Below, one piece after another: positions 1 to 8,524 of a stretch of 12,516 bases of DNA. The stretch is from assembly GCA_047619685.1 (NCBI GenBank), contig JBLHLC010000072.1, positions 1 through 12,516 on the forward strand, read 5' to 3'. Position 1 is the stretch's first letter, and each line of letters begins with the position of its first letter. Source of the DNA: JABDJZ01 sp047619685 (lineage in GTDB: Bacteria > Bacteroidota > Rhodothermia > Rhodothermales > UBA10348). The position numbers and the translations under genes are program-made. The notes below the pieces were generated by a model. It was not told the origin of the DNA and searched no databases. It saw only the letters and a program-made list of their open reading frames with translations.

Positions 1-1452
1 GGGGTAGCGGCACAACCCATACACGCGCAGGAGGCCCCCCTCTTTCTGGCCCACTACATGCCCTGGTACCAAGCAAAACCGTTCCGCGCTTACTGGGGGT
101 GGCATTGGACCATGGGCGTTTTTCGCCCGGATGAGACGGACTCCTCTGGGTATCCGGAGATAGCGTCGCACTACCACCCGCTGATCGGCCCCTACGATTC
201 GAGCGATCCCGCGGTGCTTGAATACCACGCTCTGCTCATGCACATCGCCGGCATCGACGGGGTTATTGTCGATTGGTACGGAACGAGTACGCTGTATGAC
301 TATCCGGTTCTGAACCAGGCCACACAGGACCTTTTCGAGGTGACGGAGGAGATCGGCCTGACGTTTTCGATCTGCTACGAGGACCGCACGCTCAAGGCGC
401 TGGTGGATGCAGGCCGGATATCGGCGGCCAATGCGGTGACTCAGGCAAAGGTGGACATGACCTTCGTACGTGATGAATGGACTTCTTCTACGAATTACCT
501 GTCGCTGCAGAACAAGCCGGTCATCTTCAATTTTGGTCCGGTATACCTGAACGACTACCGGGATTGGGAGGAAGCGTTCACGGTGTTTTCAGAGCCTCCG
601 GCCTTTGCAACGCTGAACAATCTCATGTTTCAGACGGGGTCCGGCGCGTATCCGTGGCCGCCCATGGATCGTTCGGTGGCCGGCGTTCTCTCGCCAGAAA
701 GTCTGAATGAGTACCTCACCGCGTTTTATGCGAAGGGGGTCGACTGGCCCCTTAGGGTGGGAAGCGCATTCCCCCGGTTCCACGACATTTACTCGCAGTC
801 CGGGGTTAGTAACAGTTACGGGTACCTCGACGCGCGTGGTGGGACAACGCTACGCGAAACGCTGGCCCAGGCGCTGGCGGCTGAGGTATCCATCGTACAA
901 CTCGTGACGTGGAACGACTTCGGTGAAGGCACGGTCCTCGAACCGACGGAGGAGGACGGCTACTATCACCTGACGATCATTCAAGAGACCGTTCGATCAG
1001 TTCGCGATCTGCCGTTTGTTAGCGAAGACCTGGAGATTCCTCTAGTGATCTATGTGCAGCGACGACACACGTCCTCGGGAACGGCCATCGACCTGCAGTT
1101 GGACCAAGCGGTCGCATTCCTGATGGACGGGGATGCAGCGTCTGCAAGAGCCACTCTCGATGCGCTGTCTGCGACGGATGTGGAGCCTCTTCAGATTTCG
1201 GAATCCCTGACCTTGGGCCCTAATCCTTCCGATGGCACGGTTACCCTGTTTCTTGAGACACCGGTGGGAGGCGCGGTTGTCGTCACCGCATATGATGCGC
1301 TCGGCCGGCAAGTTGCGGAGCTGGCGAATGACTGGTTCTCCGCCGGATCACACGAGGTGGCCTGGAATGCCGAAACGGTCACGCCGGGCGTGTATTTTGT
1401 TCGCACTACGGTGGGTCGCGCGGTAGTGACGAAGCCGGTGGTAATTCGATGA
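1..1452 (+). CDS. Secreted GH99/GH71-like glycoside hydrolase with T9SS sorting domain (5' end cut by window)
   Basis: The frame is open from base 1, so the ATG at 58 is internal. The residues before it (…AAQPIHAQEAPLFLAHYM) look like the end of a signal peptide followed by the 'HYMPWY' opening strand typical of GH99/GH71-like TIM barrels. Supporting motifs are 'GIDGVIVDWYG' (about codons 83-93 from the window start) and 'TWNDFGEGTVLEPT' (about codons 303-316), which resembles the acidic catalytic-region segment of the family (usually WNE/D…EGT…EPT). The barrel ends near codon 350. The last ~85 residues, from 'LTLGPNPSDG' to 'VVTKPVVIR', form a type A T9SS C-terminal domain, including 'YDALGRQVAEL' and 'PGVYFVRT'. 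The protein is therefore expected to be exported and anchored or released outside the outer membrane. The likely role is cleavage of an alpha-mannan or related glycan, but substrate is not readable from sequence. The stop is TGA, 40 bases before the kinase gene. Confidence 0.85.
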   Translation, partial: GVAAQPIHAQEAPLFLAHYMPWYQAKPFRAYWGWHWTMGVFRPDETDSSGYPEIASHYHPLIGPYDSSDPAVLEYHALLMHIAGIDGVIVDWYGTSTLYDYPVLNQATQDLFEVTEEIGLTFSICYEDRTLKALVDAGRISAANAVTQAKVDMTFVRDEWTSSTNYLSLQNKPVIFNFGPVYLNDYRDWEEAFTVFSEPPAFATLNNLMFQTGSGAYPWPPMDRSVAGVLSPESLNEYLTAFYAKGVDWPLRVGSAFPRFHDIYSQSGVSNSYGYLDARGGTTLRETLAQALAAEVSIVQLVTWNDFGEGTVLEPTEEDGYYHLTIIQETVRSVRDLPFVSEDLEIPLVIYVQRRHTSSGTAIDLQLDQAVAFLMDGDAASARATLDALSATDVEPLQISESLTLGPNPSDGTVTLFLETPVGGAVVVTAYDALGRQVAELANDWFSAGSHEVAWNAETVTPGVYFVRTTVGRAVVTKPVVIR

Positions 1453-1492
1453 CGGCTTAAACTGACCGGGTCTTTCCCGCATCCATAACCCA

Positions 1493-3976
1493 ATGCCCCG
1501 CATCCTATTAGACCCCATAAACCTTAACTATGTACTGGTTGGGTTGGCCGCCCTAACCTCTGCGGGGTATTTCGTCCTCGTCAAGGACAAGGTGGCCTCA
1601 ACGTGGTACATGCTGGCCTTTCTGGCGGCGTGGGCGGTCTCCGCGATGTCCCTCGCAATCTGGGCGTTCACACACGAGAGCATTACTACCGACGCGGTCT
1701 TCTACACTTCGATTGTCGGAAAGGCGACAATCACTCTGGGCGCGCTTGCAGGACCGATGCTCATGCAGGCAGCCTATCGGTTCATGGGCAACCCATTCCC
1801 GCGGGAAGCCAATGGCGTATTGGCAGTCTCGATCCTCACGGTGTTATGGGTCGTTCCATCGCTGACTGCGAATCCGGCCATAATGGTAGCAACCGCTCGC
1901 TGGATGGTTGCGGGCTCGTCGTTCTGGGGCGCAGTCGTTCTTTTACGGAAGAGTGGGGTTCTGGGCGGGGCCAAGCCGCTGAGCCGCGAAAAATCGGGGA
2001 TGCTGGCGGTGGCCGGCTTCTTGATCGTGGTCTGTGTTTCAGAGTACTTCACCGGCCTGGACCGGTTTTCGGGAAGTTCACCGTCCTTGGGACTCCTGAT
2101 CCTGGTGCAGATTCTTCAGTTCACAGCGGTCCTGGCTTTTCCTGTCGTGTATGTGCAGTATGCGCCACAGCCCACCACATTCCAGGTAAAGCTTGTCGGA
2201 TTCCTTCTGTTGATCGTGCTTTCGGTGTTCGGCACACTGAACGCCAGCCAGACCGCTTTGGATGGCCAGCGGCGGGCATTCGATCCGGCGCCAGCGCCGC
2301 GAACGATTTCGTTTATGCCAACTGGGAGTCGGTACGAAATCATTCCGGGGGAGTTGTCTTTCGAGAGCGAGATCGGGGCCGACCTTGGGTTGATCGATGA
2401 CTCAAAGGTGCCAATCGAACTCCCCTTCGGCTTTCCGTTTGCCGGCGATACGCTGTGGACCGTAGTTGTAGATGCAAACGGCGCGATCGAGCCGGTGGCA
2501 GTAGCTTACGCACATCGGAACTTCAGCGCGGGCTTACCGACCATCCGTGAGCGTGCGCTCATTGCTCCCTGGTACATCGATCTGAATCCCGGCGCCGGAG
2601 GTTCGGTCCACGTCAACTCTCTGTCAGACCGTTTTGTGGTCACCTGGAAGGACATTCCGGAGTGGAATTTCTTTCGCCCCCATACGGTGCAGGCTGTCCT
2701 CTACCGGTCCGGACGGATAGATTTTAACTATGTAGACCTGCCGTTCGGCAAGTTCGTGGGAGCGAGCGGGATACTGACCAACCCGGGAAGACTCGAGGCC
2801 GGGACAAACACAGCAGGCTCGGGTCTTGACCTACTGTTCAACGCCGGACCGATAGAAAACCCATTCGAAGCCGCCGACCGCCGCCTCGAATTCAAGGAGT
2901 ACCTGCATGGCAAGACCATGCCATTTGTCTGGGTTTTGCTGGGCACTATCGCTTTCGTCCTGCTCCTCGCTCCGGTGTTCTACCGTCTTTCGATTACCCG
3001 ACCGCTAAATCGACTCCTGGTGGGCATGCGTCAGGTGAACGACGGCCGTCTGGACTCGGAAATGCCGTTGGGAGTAGAAGACGAGTTCGGTCACCTGGCT
3101 CTGAATTTCAACCAGATGACAAAATCGCTGCGCGCCTATTCCGGAGAGATGGAGTCACTGGTCGACACTCGTACCCGAGAGCTCAAAGAGTTGCTCGAAT
3201 CGCTCAAGTCGACCCAGGCCCAGTTGGTTCAGCAGGAGAAGATGGCCTCACTGGGGGCACTCACCGCGGGTATCGCGCACGAGATCAAGAACCCGCTCAA
3301 CTTCGTCAACAACTTTGCCGAGGTGAATGCGGAGTTGGCAGCCGAGGTACGGGACGCACTTTCTGCCGGCGATACGGCCGCCGCCCAAGAGGCGCTCCAG
3401 GACCTTGAGGCCAACTCAGTGCAAATCGCCAAGCACGGCCAGCGTGCCGACTCCATCGTCAAGGCTATGATGCAGCACGCACGCGGCGGGGCCTCCGAAC
3501 GGGAGGAGATCGACGTCAATACGTTCATCGGCGAATACGTGGACCTGGCGTGGCACGGCATGCGCGCCCGCGACGATGGTTTCAGCACTGAGATGGCCCG
3601 AGACTTCTCCGAAGACGCGGGCACCCTGAATGTGATGCCGCAGGAACTCGGGCGCGTCATTTTGAACCTGCTTAACAACAGCTTCGATGCGCTACGGGGA
3701 CAGAAAGGTGGGCAGGTAACCGTCTCTACTACAAAGACCAGCGATGGCGTTCTGATCATAATCGCAGACAACGGCCCCGGAATCCCCGAAGATATCAGGG
3801 AGAAGATCTTCGAGCCGTTCTTTACGACCAAGGCTACGGGAGAGGGCACGGGTCTCGGCCTCAGCCTCAGTTATGATATCATCACGAAGGGACATGGCGG
3901 GACCCTGGCGGTAGCGAATAACGAAGGAGGGGGCGCAGCCTTTACTATCGGGCTTCCCCTGGAGGCCCCTGTGTAG
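1493..3976 (+). CDS. Membrane-bound sensor histidine kinase with large extracytoplasmic beta domain
   Basis: 827 residues. The N-terminus (about 6-255) has seven or eight hydrophobic segments, so it is a multi-pass module. Residues ~260-470 form a non-hydrophobic beta-rich domain with 'LPFGFPFAGDTLWTVVVDANG', 'IAPWYIDLNPG', 'DRFVVTWKDIPEW' and 'VQAVLYRSGRIDFNY'. That order recalls the nidogen-like/SNG-type domains of secreted bacterial proteins and should lie outside the inner membrane. A final membrane segment (~476-495) leads into HAMP (~496-548) and a coiled coil (~550-585). HisKA follows with 'GIAHEIKNPLNF', where His596 is the predicted phosphoacceptor. HATPase_c shows the N box 'NLLNNSFDAL' (Asn725/Asn729), 'DNGPGIP', 'EPFFTTK' and 'GTGLGLSLSYDI'. 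No response regulator is adjacent, so the partner is elsewhere. I see no clear Shine-Dalgarno at the ATG. The stop is TAG. The ligand is unknown. Confidence 0.93.
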   Translation: MPRILLDPINLNYVLVGLAALTSAGYFVLVKDKVASTWYMLAFLAAWAVSAMSLAIWAFTHESITTDAVFYTSIVGKATITLGALAGPMLMQAAYRFMGNPFPREANGVLAVSILTVLWVVPSLTANPAIMVATARWMVAGSSFWGAVVLLRKSGVLGGAKPLSREKSGMLAVAGFLIVVCVSEYFTGLDRFSGSSPSLGLLILVQILQFTAVLAFPVVYVQYAPQPTTFQVKLVGFLLLIVLSVFGTLNASQTALDGQRRAFDPAPAPRTISFMPTGSRYEIIPGELSFESEIGADLGLIDDSKVPIELPFGFPFAGDTLWTVVVDANGAIEPVAVAYAHRNFSAGLPTIRERALIAPWYIDLNPGAGGSVHVNSLSDRFVVTWKDIPEWNFFRPHTVQAVLYRSGRIDFNYVDLPFGKFVGASGILTNPGRLEAGTNTAGSGLDLLFNAGPIENPFEAADRRLEFKEYLHGKTMPFVWVLLGTIAFVLLLAPVFYRLSITRPLNRLLVGMRQVNDGRLDSEMPLGVEDEFGHLALNFNQMTKSLRAYSGEMESLVDTRTRELKELLESLKSTQAQLVQQEKMASLGALTAGIAHEIKNPLNFVNNFAEVNAELAAEVRDALSAGDTAAAQEALQDLEANSVQIAKHGQRADSIVKAMMQHARGGASEREEIDVNTFIGEYVDLAWHGMRARDDGFSTEMARDFSEDAGTLNVMPQELGRVILNLLNNSFDALRGQKGGQVTVSTTKTSDGVLIIIADNGPGIPEDIREKIFEPFFTTKATGEGTGLGLSLSYDIITKGHGGTLAVANNEGGGAAFTIGLPLEAPV

Positions 3977-4095
3977 AGTCTCGTTCCTCGGCTGACCGCC
4001 ATCAACACCCAGTCCGTCAAGAGCACAGCGACTTGAGGGAATGCAGGAAAGTCGCCGGTACCGTTAGGTCGAAGAGATCGTGGGCGCATGCCGGT

Positions 4096-5532
4096 TCAGA
4101 GCTGATCGGATTTGATCATCAATAGCTTGTCCACCTGCATCTCGTGCATGGTGTGCGGGATGCCGCCAACCCCGTGGCCGGATTCCTTCAGCCCGGCAAA
4201 TGGCATCCAGTCGACCCGGAACGCCGTGTGGTCGTTGACCATGACCGCGGATCCGTTCAGCCGTTTGTAGCAGCGGAGCATGGTATCGAGATCTTCGGTG
4301 AACACCGCAGCCTGGAAGGAAACCGTGAGCGCGTTCGCGCGGGCAATCGCTTCGTCCATATCGGAGTAAGGGTACACGCACACCACCGGACCGAACACTT
4401 CCCTGGTAGACACTTTGGCATCGGCGCGAGGGTCCCACAGCATGGTGCAAGCGTAACAGGTGTCGGAAATCCGTTTGCCTCCGCACAGCACTTCTGCCCC
4501 ACCAGCGACCGCCTCGTTGACCCACTCCTCCACCCGGTCTACTTCCCGGGGACGGATGAGCGGTCCGATGTCGGTGTCCGCCGAGGTCGGATCGCCCACG
4601 GTGAGCTTGGAGGCCTCCGCGGCCATGCGTTCCGCGAGCTCGCGGGCAATCGATTCGTGGGCAAACACTCGCTGCACCGAAACACAGACCTGTCCCGCAT
4701 GATAAAATCCACCTTTGACCAGGGGCGGCACGGCTTTTTCGAGGATCGCATCCCGGGCCACGATCACCGGGGCGACCCCGCCATGTTCCAGGGCGCACCG
4801 AGCGCCCGGGGAAAGTTTGGAGCGCAGGGTCCAGCCCACTTCGGCACTGCCTATGAAGGAAAAAAAGTCTACGCGCCGATCGGCTACCAGCTGGGTCGCG
4901 GCATTGCGGCTCGCGGTCACGATGGCTTGGGCCCATTCGGGTTCCAGTCCGGCTTCGTGCAGAATTTGAATGAAGCGCATGCAGGAAAGGGAGGTCTCGG
5001 AGGACGGCTTGACCACTACCGGACAGCCGGTCGCCACCGCGGGACAGACCTGGTGGACGATCAGGTTCAAGGGATGATTGAACGCGCTGACCGCGACCAC
5101 TACGCCGATCGGTTCCTTGCTTGTAAAGCCGATGCGGTTCATCGACGCCGCATTGATGTTCATGGGCACCACATAGCCCGGTTCAGTGCGCAGGACCTCG
5201 ACGCAGTTCTTGACTCCGTCGATGGCGCGTGCGACTTCGACCCGTGAATCAAGCAGCGGCTTGCCGCCTTCGCGTGCGGCCTCCACCGCGAGTTCTTCCG
5301 CGCGCCTGGTCATGATGTCCGCCGCCCTCTCGAGAATCCCAATGCGCTCGGCGTGGGTCTTCCAACCATCGCGATTCCGGTTCAACGCATCCGCGGTGGC
5401 GAGGGCGATTTCGACCGCCGCTTCGTCTCCGGTTTCAATCGAAGCAATCTTCGAAAGGTCGTAGGGAGACAGGACATCGATTTCCCCGGCACTCTGGGCA
5501 CCGGGCACGAGAAGCTTAAAAGTTTCAGACAT
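4096..5532 (-). CDS. NAD(P)-dependent aldehyde dehydrogenase, lactaldehyde-DH-like branch
   Basis: 478 residues, full length for the family. It oxidises an aldehyde to the acid with NAD(P)+ in the cytoplasm; the natural aldehyde cannot be read from sequence. Visible active-site parts are the nucleophile Cys283 in 'GQVCVSVQR', general base Glu249 in 'ALEHGG', Asn152 in 'SAFNHPLN', Lys175 in 'VVVKPSSET' and Glu378 in 'EVFGPV'. The C-terminal 'VMVNDHTAFRVDWMPFAG' followed by 'KESG' is characteristic of the ALDH21/lactaldehyde-like group. I chose the ATG at 5532 over an upstream in-frame TTG (5634) because AGGAG sits 7 bases before it (5540-5544) and the upstream part overlaps the preceding gene and is not ALDH-like. 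It lies 29 bases behind the TPP-enzyme stop, in one operon. ALS-like plus ALDH pairs of this kind are known from other bacteria, mostly Proteobacteria as I recall. The stop is TGA. Confidence 0.93.
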   Translation of the reverse strand: MSETFKLLVPGAQSAGEIDVLSPYDLSKIASIETGDEAAVEIALATADALNRNRDGWKTHAERIGILERAADIMTRRAEELAVEAAREGGKPLLDSRVEVARAIDGVKNCVEVLRTEPGYVVPMNINAASMNRIGFTSKEPIGVVVAVSAFNHPLNLIVHQVCPAVATGCPVVVKPSSETSLSCMRFIQILHEAGLEPEWAQAIVTASRNAATQLVADRRVDFFSFIGSAEVGWTLRSKLSPGARCALEHGGVAPVIVARDAILEKAVPPLVKGGFYHAGQVCVSVQRVFAHESIARELAERMAAEASKLTVGDPTSADTDIGPLIRPREVDRVEEWVNEAVAGGAEVLCGGKRISDTCYACTMLWDPRADAKVSTREVFGPVVCVYPYSDMDEAIARANALTVSFQAAVFTEDLDTMLRCYKRLNGSAVMVNDHTAFRVDWMPFAGLKESGHGVGGIPHTMHEMQVDKLLMIKSDQL

Positions 5533-5561
5533 GGCACTACTCCTGGGCAGGTGATCGACGA

Positions 5562-7199
<1,638 letters not shown>

Positions 7200-7200
7200 G

Positions 7201-7217
7201 ACAATCCCCCACGGGGG
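7201..7217 (-). promoter_or_regulatory. G-rich ribosome-binding region inside a CCCCC/GGGGG inverted repeat, 5' of the ALS-like gene
   Basis: On the minus strand the leader reads CCCCC-GT-GGGGG (7206-7217) followed by ATTGTC and the ATG at 7199. The right arm (GGGGGA) is the only purine-rich candidate ribosome-binding segment, at about 6 bases from the start codon. The two arms are perfectly complementary with a 2-base gap. A stable stem with so tight a loop may not close fully, but any pairing would hide the ribosome-binding segment. No clear -35/-10 pair was found upstream. Confidence 0.4.
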
Positions 7218-7290
7218 TACTAAAGTCTCTCGGTGAGGTGGTGTGTGGCCCCATCCCCCCAACGGAAGTCAAGTCTATCGTTCCAGAGCC

Positions 7291-7533
7291 GTCGGCATAC
7301 CCGTCCAGATCGCCACCGTCCGGTCGAGCTGGGTATCCTTGGCCTTGTACTTAGGGACCAAAAGGGCAGAAGACAAAACCCACGATCAGGCTTCAGTCGC
7401 AGAAGCTGAGTTAGGGCCGGACGGGGATCAGAGGCTCCCGACCCTGGGGCATGGTGGTACAATGATGTTGGAGCCCGGAGAAAGCGGAGGCACAACCTTC
7501 ACCATGGGGCTACCGTCGAAGAACTTGGGATAG
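7291..7533 (+). pseudogene. Possible decayed C-terminal remnant of a second histidine kinase
   Basis: The stretch 7447-7521 translates to 'GHGGTMMLEPGESGGTTF' and then 'TMGLPS', which follows the last strand of a histidine kinase ATPase domain. Compare the intact kinase end at 3892-3960: 'GHGGTLAVANNEGGGAAF' and then 'TIGLP'. Further up in the same frame, 7291-7311 reads 'VGIPVQI', similar in position and pattern to the 'PGIPEDI' of the G1 box. The segment between (about 45 codons against 31 expected) no longer resembles 'EPFFTTK…GLGLSLSY', so the domain is not functional. The frame is open to a TAG at 7531. It is on the same strand as the intact kinase and on the other side of the ALS/ALDH operon. 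The tail match is good; extending it to 7291 is tentative. Confidence 0.45.
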
Positions 7534-7598
7534 GGTGCGCGCGCGTTAGGCCGCGGTAGGAGGAGTCGAAGTGGGAGGTCCCCGGGAGACCAGCCGCG

Positions 7599-8282
7599 CT
7601 ACGGCATTTTTGCGGGAATCAACTTCACCGAAGCAAACTCGCCGGGCGAACCGAATCCGATCCAGAGACCCACATTCCCTACCCGGGACGGCGCGAGTCG
7701 TTTGACCGCAAGGTCGGGCTCCGCTCCCCCACCCACCTACGCTCGAACACTATCGGGGCTGATCTCCAACCGCACGACGTGCCAGGCATCCGGATCCGGG
7801 GCAGGCTCCACGGCGTGCTCGAACTCGCCGGAACGTTGGTCTCGTAGGAGGTACCAAGGATACTCGGGGTGGTAGATGTACTGAATTCCGTGCGCGTGAC
7901 GCGTCGAGTCCTGGGCGGGAAAGTTGAACGGACGCAGGTACACGGCCTCGAAAGTCGAATCGTTGACGCCGCCGAAGGCCAATCCGACAAAGGATGCCCC
8001 CTGCACATCACGACCCCGAAGCTCGAATTCCAGGGTGCCGGTCTCGAAGTCCACGCCGTCTAGCTATACCAGACCGGTCTCGTCCACCGAGTCGACGGCA
8101 ACCCCTCTGCGTTCTCCATCCGGAAGCAACGTGAGCGTACGTGCGACCGGCGTCAGGCGACCCTCTTCAAGGGCCTTGGCAAGATCAACGGTGAACTCCG
8201 AGTCCGGGACCACCTCCTTGGACAGCGACGCGCAGGAGGTCGATACCGCCAGAACGATGAGTACAGAGAGTGCAAGACGCAT
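7599..8282 (-). pseudogene. Lipoprotein with DUF1080/LamG-like domain, interrupted by two in-frame TAG codons
   Basis: From the ATG at 8282 the product begins with a lipoprotein signal 'MRLALSVLIVLAVSTSC' (lipobox cysteine 17). It runs 72 codons to a TAG at 8064-8066, continues in the same frame to a second TAG at 7737-7739 (codon 182), and ends at a third TAG at 7599-7601. All three pieces belong to one fold: 'GRDVQGASFVGLAFGGVND', 'AVYLRPFNF', 'IQYIYHPEYPWYLLRDQ', 'GEFEHAVEPAPDPDAWHVVR', then 'EPDLAVKRL' and 'VGLWIGFGSPGEFASVKL'. This is the concanavalin-like 3-keto-disaccharide hydrolase/DUF1080-type arrangement often found in lipoproteins of Bacteroidota-like bacteria. From memory of relatives, the first TAG replaces a conserved Trp ('VVWL' pattern) and the second a Tyr ('VYVN' pattern). 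There is no frameshift over 227 codons. It is divergent from the protease gene. Confidence 0.75.
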
Positions 8283-8524
8283 GGTGCTGACCAAGAGGCG
8301 TCAAGAGGTTTAGGGGGGGTACTGAGACCCGGAGGTGGGCCACAGAGCGTGGAATACGCGTCCGGCCCCGATTGGATGCGGACGGCTGCAGGGCAGTTGA
8401 CCCAACGAAGCCGAAGATTTGGGGTAAGGTCACACTGACTCCAGCGAATGCCTATCCTGCGGCAAGGCGGCCCATCCCCCAAGTCTCAGCGGGCCGCACC
8501 ACACCCAGAAATGTCGGATAGAAC

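Noticed and set aside
3229..3849. 206-codon minus-strand frame opposite the kinase domain
   Set aside because: It lies fully inside the well-supported HisKA/HATPase coding region in the opposite direction, and its product (Ser/Arg-rich) matches no family I know. It is a product of the high-GC third-position pattern.
3977..4095. Bidirectional terminator between the convergent kinase and ALDH genes
   Set aside because: One expects a terminator here, but I find only a short CGGTACCG palindrome and no stem with a T-tract.
4144..5247. 367-codon plus-strand frame opposite the aldehyde dehydrogenase
   Set aside because: Long but His/Arg/Gly-rich and antisense to a complete ALDH with all active-site residues; a shadow frame.
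7599..8282. Recoding of TAG as an amino acid as explanation of the two internal ambers
   Set aside because: Not preferred: TAG also ends the intact kinase at 3974-3976 and the hicA frame, and the other large genes have no internal TAG. Inactivating mutations are simpler. Kept only as a check item.
8283..8524. Divergent promoters between the lipoprotein and protease genes
   Set aside because: A TTGACC box at about 8397 (+) has no acceptable -10 at 16-18 bases; no other pair is convincing.
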